NCBI GenBank assembly: GCA_903923395.1
Contig: CAIXXM010000155.1
Span: 1 to 64,000 of the forward strand
Length of the DNA stretch: 64,000 nucleotides
Source of the DNA: an uncultured Acidobacteriia bacterium
GTDB lineage: Bacteria > Acidobacteriota > Terriglobia > Bryobacterales > Bryobacteraceae
Direction of reading: 5' to 3'
In this document: positions 51,952 to 60,701 of the stretch, piece by piece
Layout of the letters: every line of letters starts with the position of its first letter
Numbering within the stretch: position 1 is the first letter of the stretch
Position numbers and translations under genes: made by a program
The notes under the pieces: model-generated
Told to the model about the DNA's origin: nothing
Seen by the model: only the letters and a program-made list of their open reading frames with translations
The model's database searches: none

Positions 51952-53276
51952 AGCGCATTTCAAGACGGTCCGTGTTGCGTGGTGCAGGAGCAGCGATTGC
52001 GCTGCCGTGGCTCGAAATCATGCTGCCCGCGGCACCGGTAAAGCCGGCGGCAGCGCCGAAGCGTCTGGCCGTTTTGTGGATGCCGAATGGTGTGCGGGAA
52101 GACATGTGGACGCCGAAAGGCACCGGCACGGAATTTGAACTTTCCCCCACGCTGTCTCCGCTCAAGGATTTCCAGAAAGATCTTTTCATCCCCACGAATC
52201 TCTGGAACGCGGCGGCGAAGGCGGGCGACGGCCATTACGTGAAGGCTTCCGGCTTCCTCACCTGCACAACGATTTCAAAGTCACTGGGTGTGGATATCAA
52301 CTGCAACGGCGTTTCGATGGACCAGTTGGCTGCGCAGAAGTTGAATGGCGTCACACCGCTGCCCTCGCTGGAACTGGGCACGGCCCCGGTGACGACGGGC
52401 GTGGATACCAACGTGGGATACACGCGGGTTTACGGTTCTCATATCGCGTGGAGCGGCCCGACGAGTCCTGTGGCGAAAGAGATTGATCCGAGGCTGGTGT
52501 ACGAGCGTTTGTTCCGTGCAGCGAATCCGCAGAAGGCCGGGATGCGCGAAGAAGTGATGCTGCTCGATCAGGTGCTGGATGACGCGAAGCAACTGCGGCA
52601 GGAGTTGGGTGCCACGGACCAGAAGCGGCTCGATGAGTATCTGGACACCGTGCGCTCGCTCGAAGTGCGTTTGGCAAAGGCGAAGACGCCGGTTGCATCG
52701 GGTTGGAAGCCTCGCGCCGCTCTGGACCCCAAAGCGAAACCCGGGGGGATGCCGAAAGAACATGCCGAAGAAGTCCGGCTGATGCTGGACATGATTGCTC
52801 TGGCGTTTCAAACCGATTCGACGCGGGTCTGCACCTTCATGTTCAGCAACGCAGTGAGTAATGAGAACTTCGGTTTTCTGCCGGGGGTTTCGGGCTCACA
52901 CCATTCGATTTCACATCACCAGAACGATGCGGATAAGTTGCGGCAGTATCAGTTGATCAATCAGTGGCATGTGGAGCAGTACGCTTATCTACTCAACAAG
53001 CTGCGATCAATGAAAGAAGGCGAAAAGAGCGTATTGGATAACTCGGCCATCGTGCTGGGTGCGGCACTGCGGGACGGGAACAAGCATGATCCGCATAACT
53101 TGCCGATTGTGGTGGCAGGGTCGGCTGGCGGCAGGATTCGAACGGGGCAGCATGTGGTGTATGAGAAAGATACCCAGTTATCGAATTTGTGGGTAAGTTT
53201 GCTGGATGCGTTCGGTACACCCGTGCCGCGCTTCGCGGACAGCACGGGGCCGTTGAGTGGTGTGTTGCAGAGTTAG
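51948..53276 (+). CDS. DUF1552 Tat-exported protein
   Basis: A 442-residue partner of the DUF1592 protein. The twin-arginine leader ISRRSVLRGAGAAIALPWLE and the motif KRLAVLWMPNGVREDMW are those of DUF1552, an alkaline-phosphatase/sulfatase-fold-like family. It ends in GTPVPRFADSTGPLSGVL. The two genes overlap by 4 bp, so they are made together. The pair probably forms a periplasmic enzyme complex; the reaction is not known. Confidence 0.9.
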   Translation: MKRISRRSVLRGAGAAIALPWLEIMLPAAPVKPAAAPKRLAVLWMPNGVREDMWTPKGTGTEFELSPTLSPLKDFQKDLFIPTNLWNAAAKAGDGHYVKASGFLTCTTISKSLGVDINCNGVSMDQLAAQKLNGVTPLPSLELGTAPVTTGVDTNVGYTRVYGSHIAWSGPTSPVAKEIDPRLVYERLFRAANPQKAGMREEVMLLDQVLDDAKQLRQELGATDQKRLDEYLDTVRSLEVRLAKAKTPVASGWKPRAALDPKAKPGGMPKEHAEEVRLMLDMIALAFQTDSTRVCTFMFSNAVSNENFGFLPGVSGSHHSISHHQNDADKLRQYQLINQWHVEQYAYLLNKLRSMKEGEKSVLDNSAIVLGAALRDGNKHDPHNLPIVVAGSAGGRIRTGQHVVYEKDTQLSNLWVSLLDAFGTPVPRFADSTGPLSGVLQS

Positions 53277-53286
53277 TCGAAGGGCA

Positions 53287-54045
53287 TTACAACCGGTACG
53301 ACGGATCCTTCTTATCGAGCAACCGCATCATGGCTTCGAATTCCGGGTTGGCCTTGCGGCTGTAACCTTTGCCGCCTTCCGTTGACATAAAGTCATCGGC
53401 AAGCCGGGCGGAGCGTTCGCGCACTTCGAGCGGCGGCACGATGAGTTTCTGCCCTGTGGAAAGTGCCGCGATTTGGACTTCACAGACCCTCTGCAAACGA
53501 TACATACGGACGAAAGTCTGGGCTACCGTGGCGCCGCAGGTAAGCAGGCCATGATTGCGCAGGACAAGGATGTTGTGTTTTCCAAGATTCGCCCCCAGGC
53601 GGACGCGTTCATCCATTTCAAGACTGGGCCCTTCGAAATCGTGATAAGCGACGCGTTCGTGATAGCCCAAAGCAGTCATGTTGATGGGAAGAATGCCGCA
53701 CTCCAGTGCAGCCACGGCCATGCCGGCGATGGTATGCGTGTGGATGATGCACTGCACATCCGGCCGGAACAGGTGCACTGCGCTGTGGATGACGAAACCG
53801 GCGGGGTTGATCTCCTGGTTTTGGTCGCCAATGATGTTGCCGTGCCGGTCAATCTTCACCAGGTTCGACGCGCAGACTTCATCGAAGCGCAGGGTGTAGG
53901 GGTTGATCAGAAAATGGTCAGTGCCCGGTATCCGGACCGTGCTGTGAGTCTGCAACAGTTCGTCCCAGCCATAGTGAACAACCAGGCGGTAAACGGCGGC
54001 GAGTTGGACGCGGAGTTCCTGTTCTTCCGGAGAGATGTTGGTCAT
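53287..54045 (-). CDS. Class II aldolase/adducin family protein
   Basis: A 252-residue class II aldolase fold. The zinc histidines lie in CIIHTHTIAG, with a third in NHGLLTCG; the active-site acid is probably in the loop before HSAVHLFRPD. Relatives cleave sugar phosphates such as fuculose-1-phosphate or act on sugar acids; a binding-only (adducin-like) role is also known. It follows the enolase-superfamily gene on the same strand, with a 51-bp gap. Together they suggest breakdown of a sugar acid. The ATG at 54045 has GGA at good spacing; 54060 is an alternative. Confidence 0.84.
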   Translation of the reverse strand: MTNISPEEQELRVQLAAVYRLVVHYGWDELLQTHSTVRIPGTDHFLINPYTLRFDEVCASNLVKIDRHGNIIGDQNQEINPAGFVIHSAVHLFRPDVQCIIHTHTIAGMAVAALECGILPINMTALGYHERVAYHDFEGPSLEMDERVRLGANLGKHNILVLRNHGLLTCGATVAQTFVRMYRLQRVCEVQIAALSTGQKLIVPPLEVRERSARLADDFMSTEGGKGYSRKANPEFEAMMRLLDKKDPSYRL

Positions 54046-54096
54046 GGAGTTCCAGATCATTCTATGCGAATGGGATGGCTCCTGCGGGGTGGGCGC

Positions 54097-55338
54097 CTAC
54101 TTTCCATCCCAGGGGATGGAGTGATCTCCCACAACAGCCAGCGTTTGCGGCGGCGAATCGATTTGAAAGATCGACCAGGGGCCGGGAAGCCAGGGGTATT
54201 TTTCGATCACCGCTTCATTGACTTCGACCCCCAGACCGGGCTCGCGGGAAACCACTAACTCGCCGCGTTCGATGCGCAGAGGATCTCGCAAGATTTCCTG
54301 CGCAAGCGGGAAGGGATACATGCCTGCCTTGCCTGGGCTGGAGTAACAGGGGTATTCGAGCCATTCGACGACCGTCTCCGGCCAGCAGATCCCCAACTGG
54401 GCGGCTGCGGCGATTTCAAGGTCGGTGCCCCAGGCGTGGAAGGCAAAGCGGAGTCCGGCGCGGGAAATGTCGCTGAAGAGCCGCTGGGCCATGGTGTATC
54501 CGCCCTGGCAGCAGACATCCATCTGGATGTATTCCACGGCCATGGTCGAGATGAGATTTTCATAACCGGCGAGGTCGGGTTCATGCTCTCCGGAGGCGAG
54601 GGTCACGAGATCTTTCGCGTGCAGTGCTTCGTATGCCGCGTGATCGAGCGGCGGCAGCGGTTCTTCGAGCCAGAGGGGATTGTAAGTTGAGATCGCAGCG
54701 GCGACGCGGGCCACGGTTTCCGGAGAATAACTGCGGTCTCCCATGCGCCACCAGGTGTGGCCATCCACCATGAGATCGTAGTTTTCCCCGACGGCTTTGC
54801 GCATGAGTTCGATGGCGCGGATATCTTTGTCGGGTCCGATGCCCGGGCGCATCTTGTAGCCGCGGAAACCCATCGCTTGTACAGCGGCGGCTTCTTCGGC
54901 ATAGCCTTCGGGCGATTGATACATGCCAGCGGAACCATAGAGCCAGATGCGGTCACGAACGCGGCCACCCAGCATCTCAGAAACGGGGACGCCAAGGCCC
55001 TTGCCCATCAGATCCCAGAGCGCGACTTCGACGGCACAATAAGCCTTGCTTAACTCGCGGTTGCCCTTGCCTGGGCCATTTTCGAATTGCACGCGAAGGG
55101 CATCGGGATCAGCAAGGGTGCGGCCGTCGAGCCAGGGGGCGATGGTGTCTTGAATCAGCCGGTGAACGGCTTCACTGCCGGGGCCGGGCGCGTAGCCAAT
55201 GAGTCCAAGATCAGATTCGACGCGGATCAGCATGGCATCCCGTTTCAGGATGGTGCGTTCGCCGCCGTAGAATGGAAGCCGGACTGGTTCCGCGAACGGG
55301 AAGCTGAGGAGAAACGCTTGGATCGATTTGAGGCGCAT
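54097..55338 (-). CDS. Mandelate racemase/enolase-superfamily dehydratase
   Basis: A 413-residue enolase-superfamily enzyme. The barrel base motif is GFRGYKMRPG; the metal ligands are in LMVDGHTWW, WLEEPLPPL and ASGEHEPD; a later His-containing strand is FAFHAWGTDLEIAAA. This set fits sugar-acid dehydratases (galactonate, gluconate, rhamnonate and similar) that remove water from acid sugars after abstracting the alpha proton. Substrate cannot be read from motifs alone. It is cotranscribed upstream of the class II aldolase gene. The start at 55338 (MRLKSIQAFLLS) is typical. Confidence 0.86.
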   Translation of the reverse strand: MRLKSIQAFLLSFPFAEPVRLPFYGGERTILKRDAMLIRVESDLGLIGYAPGPGSEAVHRLIQDTIAPWLDGRTLADPDALRVQFENGPGKGNRELSKAYCAVEVALWDLMGKGLGVPVSEMLGGRVRDRIWLYGSAGMYQSPEGYAEEAAAVQAMGFRGYKMRPGIGPDKDIRAIELMRKAVGENYDLMVDGHTWWRMGDRSYSPETVARVAAAISTYNPLWLEEPLPPLDHAAYEALHAKDLVTLASGEHEPDLAGYENLISTMAVEYIQMDVCCQGGYTMAQRLFSDISRAGLRFAFHAWGTDLEIAAAAQLGICWPETVVEWLEYPCYSSPGKAGMYPFPLAQEILRDPLRIERGELVVSREPGLGVEVNEAVIEKYPWLPGPWSIFQIDSPPQTLAVVGDHSIPWDGK

Positions 55339-55367
55339 GGACGAATTCAACATAGCAGGCGGCGCGG

Positions 55368-55814
55368 ATGAGCGGCATTGACTGGCATTTGCTGCTGATT
55401 ATCTTCGGCAAGATCGCCACCTGCTACGGCCTGGTAATGCCAACGGCCTGGGTGCGGGAACAGGAAGGGCACAGTGTGGGAGTGCGCACGTTTCCCATTG
55501 TGGCGATGGCGAGTTGCGGTTACCTGCTGATCATTCCGCAAAGTGGGGATCTGGCGGCCTCTTCGCGCGTGCTGCAAGGGCTGGTCGCCGGCATTGGTTT
55601 CGTGGGTGGCGGAGCGATTTTGAAGCAGGGCGCGAATATCCACGGGACGTCCGCCGCGGCCAGCATCTGGAACACCGGCGCGATTGGCGCGGCAGTGGCG
55701 CTGGATAAATACGAAGTGGCGATTGCGCTGGCGGTGTTCAATGCCTTCACCATGTGGGCGCTCGTGCCTTTGAAGCACAAGCTGGATGAGCGGGCGGGAA
55801 AGAGAAGCAAATGA
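55368..55814 (+). CDS. MgtC/SapB family membrane protein
   Basis: A 148-residue inner-membrane protein with four to five helices. GVRTFPIVAMASCGYLL and VAGIGFVGGGAILKQGANIHGTSAAASIWNTGAIGAAVAL match the MgtC/SapB family, whose members influence the F1F0 ATPase and cell growth under low magnesium. It is the first gene of an operon; its stop overlaps the next start by 4 bp. The gene is divergent from the dehydratase with about 30 bp between starts. Confidence 0.86.
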   Translation: MSGIDWHLLLIIFGKIATCYGLVMPTAWVREQEGHSVGVRTFPIVAMASCGYLLIIPQSGDLAASSRVLQGLVAGIGFVGGGAILKQGANIHGTSAAASIWNTGAIGAAVALDKYEVAIALAVFNAFTMWALVPLKHKLDERAGKRSK

Positions 55815-56440
55815 AACGTGCCGCGTTAACAGTTTGGGATTACCGGGTGAAGCATTCCGATAAATTGGAGCCCTATTTGGAGGCCCTGAGGTATTGCGGC
55901 CTGGAACCGGTCTTATTCATCGCAGGCGAGCCGTGGAGCCTGGACGGCATCGACGCCGTGATGCTGGCGGGCGGCAGCGACATTGAACCGTCTCTGTATG
56001 GGGAGCCGCGCGATCCGCTGACGCAGGCACCGGACCATGCGCGGGACGAGATGGAGTTGGGCGTGCTTCGCGGGGCGCTGGCGAACAAGCTCCCTGTGCT
56101 GGGAATCTGCCGCGGCATGCAATTGATGAACGTCGCCTTCGGCGGCACCATGCACCAGGATATTGCGGGGCATAAAGAAGGGCTGCATCCTGTGGAAGTC
56201 ACCTCCCGGCTCGCTGCGATCTTCGGGGCCGGGACCGTGCTGACGAACTCCCGGCATCACCAGGCGGTAAAGCGGGTGGGCGATGGGTTGCTTCTTTCCG
56301 GGCGGGCTGCGGACGGCACGGTCGAGGGAATCGAATTGCCGGGAGAGTCCTTCGTTGTGGGGGTGCAGTGGCATCCGGAAGACATGCTCGATGACGCGGT
56401 TCAGTTACGGCTCTTCGATGCCTTCGTAGAATCGATATAA
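55811..56440 (+). CDS. Class I glutamine amidotransferase-like peptidase C26
   Basis: A 209-residue class I GATase fold. The catalytic triad is Cys100 in LPVLGICRGMQLMNV and His188/Glu190 in VQWHPEDM. The pattern AGGSDIEPSLYGE places it in peptidase C26 (PuuD, gamma-glutamyl-GABA hydrolase-like). Partners such as spermidine catabolism genes are not here, so the gamma-glutamyl substrate is open. It lies between the MgtC gene and lpxA, overlapping or abutting both. Confidence 0.88.
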   Translation: MKRAALTVWDYRVKHSDKLEPYLEALRYCGLEPVLFIAGEPWSLDGIDAVMLAGGSDIEPSLYGEPRDPLTQAPDHARDEMELGVLRGALANKLPVLGICRGMQLMNVAFGGTMHQDIAGHKEGLHPVEVTSRLAAIFGAGTVLTNSRHHQAVKRVGDGLLLSGRAADGTVEGIELPGESFVVGVQWHPEDMLDDAVQLRLFDAFVESI

Positions 56441-57226
56441 GTGCCTATCGATCCCTCCGCCATCATTGCCTCCACGGCCCGCATCCACCCGGATGCCGTC
56501 ATCGGTCCGCGTACCCGCATCAGTGACTTCTGCATTGTGGAAGCCGATGTAACAATCGGCGCGGATTGTCTGCTGGAACCATACGTGTTCGTGAAGCGCT
56601 GGACCACGCTGGGGGACCGCAACGAGATCTCCGCAGGCACGGCACTCGGAACGGACCCGCTTGACAAGGGCTTCACGGGCGCGCGGAGTTATCTACGGAT
56701 CGGCAATGACAACAAGATCCGGGAGCATTACACGATCTCGCGCGGGACACAGCCGGAGTCGGTGACGAAGATTGGCGACGGGAATTACATCATGACGTCG
56801 GGGCATATCGCGCATAACTCGACGATCGGCAACAACACCGTGATTGCGAGTTGCGCTCTGGTGGCTGGGCATGTGGAAGTGGAAGACCGCGCTTTTCTTT
56901 CGGGCGGCGTGGTGGTGCACCAGTATTCGAAGATCGGGACGCTGGCCATGATCGGCGGGAACACGCGGGTCAACCTGGATGTGCCACCGTATTTTCTGTA
57001 TTCGGGCTTCAACGTGGAACCAGTGGGGCTGAATATCGTGGGTCTGCGGCGGGCGGGGTTCACGGCGGAGGAAGTGCGTGTGTTGAAGAAGGCTTACCAA
57101 CTGCTGTACCGGGCGGGGTTGTTGCTGGAGGATGCGCTGGAGAAGATTGCGGTGCTGCCGGGCAAACATGCGGCGCATCTGGTGGAGTTCATCAACGGGA
57201 GCAAGCGGGGCATTTGCCGGCCGTAA
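56441..57226 (+). CDS. lpxA: Acyl-[ACP]-UDP-GlcNAc O-acyltransferase
   Basis: A 261-residue left-handed beta-helix enzyme catalysing the first step of lipid A synthesis, transfer of a 3-hydroxyacyl group to UDP-GlcNAc. The hexapeptide repeats run through residues 5-190. His122 and His125 (TSGHIAHNSTIGN) align with the E. coli positions; His125 is the catalytic base. The helical C-terminus starts at GFTAEEVRVLKKAYQLLYRAG. It starts with GTG immediately after the previous stop. Unusually it is not beside lpxD, fabZ or lpxB, but in an operon with MgtC and a C26 peptidase. Confidence 0.92.
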   Translation: MPIDPSAIIASTARIHPDAVIGPRTRISDFCIVEADVTIGADCLLEPYVFVKRWTTLGDRNEISAGTALGTDPLDKGFTGARSYLRIGNDNKIREHYTISRGTQPESVTKIGDGNYIMTSGHIAHNSTIGNNTVIASCALVAGHVEVEDRAFLSGGVVVHQYSKIGTLAMIGGNTRVNLDVPPYFLYSGFNVEPVGLNIVGLRRAGFTAEEVRVLKKAYQLLYRAGLLLEDALEKIAVLPGKHAAHLVEFINGSKRGICRP

Positions 57227-57229
57227 ATG

Positions 57230-57271
57230 AAAAAAGGCCGGTCACCCTGGTGAGGTGACCGGCCCTTTTTT
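57230..57271. terminator. Bidirectional rho-independent terminator
   Basis: An 11-bp perfect stem, GGCCGGTCACC (57236-57246) with GGTGACCGGCC (57254-57264), surrounds the 7-nt loop CTGGTGA. An A-run lies before it and a T-run (57266-57271) after it, so it can stop transcripts from both lpxA (plus) and pnp (minus). This is the clearest terminator in the window. Confidence 0.95.
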
Positions 57272-57280
57272 CGGGGAAGA

Positions 57281-59386
57281 CTATTCGGTCTTCTTGAGTT
57301 TTTCGCGCTGTTCGCGCAACACGGCTTTGCGGCTCAGCTTGATCTTGTTGCCCTCGATGCCGAGGACCTTGACCAGAATCTGATCGCCTTCCTTCAGTTC
57401 GTCGCGAACTTCCTTGATCCGGTTTTCCGCGATTTCACTGATGTGCAGGAGGCCGTCGGTGCCGGGGAAGATTTCGACGAACGCGCCGAAGTCCACCAAG
57501 CGAACAACTTTGCCGAGGTAGGTCTTGCCGATTTCGGCGGTAGCGGTGAGGTCCGCGATGATCTGCAGTGCCTTCTTCGCTGCTTCCGGATCGTTCGAAG
57601 CCACGTGGATAGTGCCATCATCCTCAACATCGATCTTGACGCCAGTCTGTTCGATGATGCCGCGAATGACTTTGCCGCCCGGTCCAATGACGTCGCGGAT
57701 CTTATCCTGCGGAATCTTGGTGGTGTAAATGCGCGGCGCGTAGGCCGACATTTCGGCTTTCGCTTCAGAAAGGGCTTCGTTCATGATGCCCAGGATGTGC
57801 AGGCGGCCCTGTTTGGCCTGTGCGAGCGCTTCCTTCATCAGTTCCGTGGTGACGTTGGGAACCTTGATGTCCATCTGGAGGGCAGTGATGCCATCCTTGG
57901 TACCGGCCACCTTGAAGTCCATGTCGCCATAGTGATCTTCGGCACCGGCAATGTCGGTCAGGATGGCGTACTTGTCGCCTTCCTTCACCAGACCCATCGC
58001 GACACCGCTGACCGGGGCCTTGAGGGGTACACCGGCATCCATCAGCGCCAGGCTGGCGCCGCAGACAGAGGCCATGGAGCTCGAACCGTTCGATTCGAGA
58101 ATGTCACTGACCACGCGGAGGGTGTAGGGGAACTTGGTTTCATCGGGAACCACGGCGATGACGGCGCGTTCCGCGAGGGCACCGTGACCGATTTCGCGGC
58201 GGCCGGGACCACGCATGAAGCCCACTTCGCCGACGCTGAACGGCGGGAAGTTGTAGTGGAGCATGAAGCGCTTGAAGGATTCGCCCGCTTCGAGCAGTTC
58301 CACCCGCTGTTCATCATCTTTGGTGCCGAGGGTAACGGTGACCAGAGCCTGCGTCTCACCGCGTGTGAAGATGGCAGAACCGTGGGTACGGGGCAGAACA
58401 CCGGTTTCAACCCAGATGTCCCGCACTTCGTCAAACGCGCGTCCATCGGGACGGCGGCGCTTTTCGAGCATTTCGTCGCGGAAGATCTTTTCCTTGAGAG
58501 CGTCGAGGAGCTTGGAGGCTTCCGACTTCTTCTCATCACCGGCTTCGGCGAGGCAGGCGGCCTTGATGGCATCAATCTTGGCGTAGCTGTCGAGCTTGGA
58601 GTACTTCTTGGTATCGAGAGCGTCCGTAAGATCAGCGCGATAGGTGGCTTCGATCTTGGCGGCGAGTTCTTCGTCGATGGGAGCGGGGGTGTAGACCTTC
58701 TTGGTCTTGCCGGCAACGGCAACCAGCTGGCGGACCACAGCGGCGATCTGCTTGCAGCAGGCCAGACCATGTTCCAAAGCGCCGATCACTTCATCTTCGG
58801 AAGCTTCGGTAGCAGCGGCTTCCACCATCACAATGCCTTCTTCCGTGGCAGCGACGACGATGTTGAGCTTGGATTCGCGGCCTTCGGTGTAGGTGGGGTT
58901 GGCCACATACTTGCCGTTCACCATGCCGACGCGAACAGCGGATGCGATGTGGTGGAACGGAACGTCAGAAATTGCAAGCGCGGCACCGGCACCAATAATG
59001 CCGAGAACGCCGGGATCATATTCCGGATCTGCCGAGAGCACCATGGCGATGATCTGGGTTTCACAGAGGAAGCCTTCCGGAAAAAGGGGGCGCAGCGGAC
59101 GGTCAATCATCCGGCTGGTCAGCACTTCCTTTTCCGAGGGTCTGCCCTCGCGCTTGATATAGCCGCCGGGAATCTTGCCGGCTGCATACGTGTACTCGCG
59201 GTAATCGCAAGTCAGCGGGAAGAAGCCCTGGCCCGGCTTCGGGTTATTGGCGGAGGTGGCGGTCACCAGAACCACCGAATCCCCCTGGCGCACGACGACG
59301 GATCCGCCCGCCTGCTTGGCAATCTTGCCTGTCTCAATCGTCAGCTTGCGCCCGTCGAGATCTACTTCGAATGTATGTACGTTCAT
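57281..59386 (-). CDS. pnp: Polyribonucleotide nucleotidyltransferase (PNPase)
   Basis: A 701-residue trimeric 3'-5' exoribonuclease of the RNA degradosome. It comprises two RNase PH-like domains (first part DGRKLTIETGKIAKQAGGSV; second part EVRDIWVETGVLPRTHGSAIF with GDMDFKVAGTKDGITALQMD), a KH domain (IGPGGKVIRGIIEQTGVKIDVED) and an S1 domain (VRLVDFGAFVEIFPGTDGLLHISEIA). It degrades RNA phosphorolytically. rpsO is directly upstream, as in most bacteria, and the leader between them holds two hairpins. The terminator behind it is shared with lpxA. Confidence 0.96.
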   Translation of the reverse strand: MNVHTFEVDLDGRKLTIETGKIAKQAGGSVVVRQGDSVVLVTATSANNPKPGQGFFPLTCDYREYTYAAGKIPGGYIKREGRPSEKEVLTSRMIDRPLRPLFPEGFLCETQIIAMVLSADPEYDPGVLGIIGAGAALAISDVPFHHIASAVRVGMVNGKYVANPTYTEGRESKLNIVVAATEEGIVMVEAAATEASEDEVIGALEHGLACCKQIAAVVRQLVAVAGKTKKVYTPAPIDEELAAKIEATYRADLTDALDTKKYSKLDSYAKIDAIKAACLAEAGDEKKSEASKLLDALKEKIFRDEMLEKRRRPDGRAFDEVRDIWVETGVLPRTHGSAIFTRGETQALVTVTLGTKDDEQRVELLEAGESFKRFMLHYNFPPFSVGEVGFMRGPGRREIGHGALAERAVIAVVPDETKFPYTLRVVSDILESNGSSSMASVCGASLALMDAGVPLKAPVSGVAMGLVKEGDKYAILTDIAGAEDHYGDMDFKVAGTKDGITALQMDIKVPNVTTELMKEALAQAKQGRLHILGIMNEALSEAKAEMSAYAPRIYTTKIPQDKIRDVIGPGGKVIRGIIEQTGVKIDVEDDGTIHVASNDPEAAKKALQIIADLTATAEIGKTYLGKVVRLVDFGAFVEIFPGTDGLLHISEIAENRIKEVRDELKEGDQILVKVLGIEGNKIKLSRKAVLREQREKLKKTE

Positions 59387-59460
59387 ATGAGATGTACCGG
59401 GTTACGTTCCCCGGAGTTCCTTAATCTGCCGGCGGGCCGGCTGGGGGCTTGATACAGTTC

Positions 59461-59486
59461 GGGCCAACGGTGTAAACCGTCGGCCC
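59461..59486 (-). promoter_or_regulatory. Stem-loop in the pnp leader, proximal
   Basis: GGGCC (59461-59465) and ACGG (59467-59470) pair with CCGT (59477-59480) and GGCCC (59482-59486), with one internal mismatch and the loop TGTAAA. It ends 75 nt before the pnp start codon. Position fits a control or processing element of the rpsO-pnp message. It lacks a T-tract, so termination is not evident. Confidence 0.5.
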
Positions 59487-59560
59487 TGAGGAAATACGAT
59501 TGGTGAAAAAAGGAGGGGCAAGCTTGAACTTGACTCATATGGACAGAGTCCAAGCCGCTG

Positions 59561-59588
59561 TTTCTCCGCGCTTGTGCGCACGGAGAAA
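59561..59588 (-). promoter_or_regulatory. Stem-loop in the pnp leader, distal
   Basis: TTTCTCCG (59561-59568) pairs perfectly with CGGAGAAA (59581-59588); inside, CGC (59569-59571) pairs with GCG (59576-59578) around the loop TTGT, with a 2-nt bulge. It lies about 70 nt downstream of the rpsO stop on the transcript. It is a candidate RNase III processing site, by analogy with E. coli pnp autoregulation. Confidence 0.5.
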
Positions 59589-59658
59589 AAACACTTCGGG
59601 TTACGGATCTGGATCTACACGAGGCCACAGCTTCGCGAGTACCTACCCCAGGGACGGA

Positions 59659-59928
59659 TTAGTGGCGGATCGAGAGTTTGGTGAGCACACTCTTGTAGCG
59701 TTCCGGCGAGTTGACCTTCAGATAGGTCAACAAGCGACGGCGCTTGGCAACCAGGATCAGGAGACCCCGGCGCGAAGAGTGATCTTTCTTGTGTGTCTTG
59801 AAATGCTCGGTCAACTGCAGGATACGAGTACTCAGCAGCGCAATCTGCACTTCCGGAGACCCTGTGTCCGACTTGTGTACTTGGTTTCCGGCTACTATCT
59901 GCCGCTTTGCTTCTGCTGCCAATGCCAT
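59659..59928 (-). CDS. rpsO: 30S ribosomal protein S15
   Basis: An 89-residue primary rRNA-binding protein of the small subunit platform. [19 protein letters not shown] and the loop [26 protein letters not shown] are the hallmarks, with the C-terminus [13 protein letters not shown]. The length is normal. It is followed on the same strand by pnp after a 272-bp leader with two hairpins, the conserved rpsO-pnp arrangement. Confidence 0.97.
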   Translation of the reverse strand: MALAAEAKRQIVAGNQVHKSDTGSPEVQIALLSTRILQLTEHFKTHKKDHSSRRGLLILVAKRRRLLTYLKVNSPERYKSVLTKLSIRH

Positions 59929-60041
59929 CGAGGGGTTGCTACTCCTTGTCTTCTCTTTCTCTATTTATCTCAGGACCAGATTAACACAGTCGGAACAGAA
60001 ATAGTGAATGGGGCCGATAGATCATCGATATCGGCACCCGC

Positions 60042-60701
60042 CTACACCGCACTGAGACGTTCCCCCAGCCACGTTGCGAGGCGCGGATCTTGAAAATCCG
60101 GGACCAGCAGGGAGACGCCCGGCATCTCGGCATGGGTGGTGCTCAACCCGACAACAGTCATGCCCGCGGTAAGGGCTGCCTTGACCCCGGAATGGGAATC
60201 TTCGAACACAACGCAATGGGCGGGGTCGACACCCAGCAGCGCGGCTACCTTCAAGTAGATTCCGGGATGCGGCTTGGCGTGTTCCACCTGGTGGCCATCC
60301 ACAACGGCGCGGAAATAGGGCCGGAGCTGGGCCCCATCGAGAACGAAGTTCACGTTGGGGGGCTCGGCGTTGGTGCCCACGCCTTTGGGCCTTGCGGCAT
60401 GCAATTGCAGGAATTCGCGAATCCCGGGCACAAGCATCTGTTCCAGCCGGTCACCTGTCATTTCGCGGTAGAGGGCTTCTTTGGCCGCGCCGTGGGCGAA
60501 GACCTCGTCTGGCGTCAGGTGATCTCCAAAGAACGCGCGGACAAGTTCGTCATTGCGCTTGCCAAACATGCGCTGCTGCATCGCTTCATCCATGCCAATG
60601 CCAAAGCGGCTGTTGTAGACCTTCCAGGCCTCCACATGCAGCGGGTTGGAATTGACGATGACGCCATCCATATCAAAGATCAGCGCCCGAATTTCAGTCA
60701 T
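60042..60701 (-). CDS. HAD-family phosphatase, beta-phosphoglucomutase-like
   Basis: A 219-residue haloacid dehalogenase-fold hydrolase. The nucleophile motif is FDMDGVIVNSNP (Asp10, Asp12); a lysine in HAKPHPGIYLKVAALLGVDP is motif III, and VVFEDSHSGVKAALTAGM motif IV. These match the beta-phosphoglucomutase/phosphoglycolate phosphatase subgroup. The usual motif II Thr/Ser appears as GVGTNA. It may dephosphorylate a sugar phosphate or 2-phosphoglycolate. Its start overlaps the cutA stop region by a few bases, suggesting a two-gene unit. Confidence 0.87.
   Translation of the reverse strand: MTEIRALIFDMDGVIVNSNPLHVEAWKVYNSRFGIGMDEAMQQRMFGKRNDELVRAFFGDHLTPDEVFAHGAAKEALYREMTGDRLEQMLVPGIREFLQLHAARPKGVGTNAEPPNVNFVLDGAQLRPYFRAVVDGHQVEHAKPHPGIYLKVAALLGVDPAHCVVFEDSHSGVKAALTAGMTVVGLSTTHAEMPGVSLLVPDFQDPRLATWLGERLSAV

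Noticed and set aside
57443-59452. A 669-codon open frame on the plus strand opposite pnp
   Set aside because: It mirrors pnp on the other strand, has no recognisable domain, and such long antisense frames are usual in GC-rich DNA.
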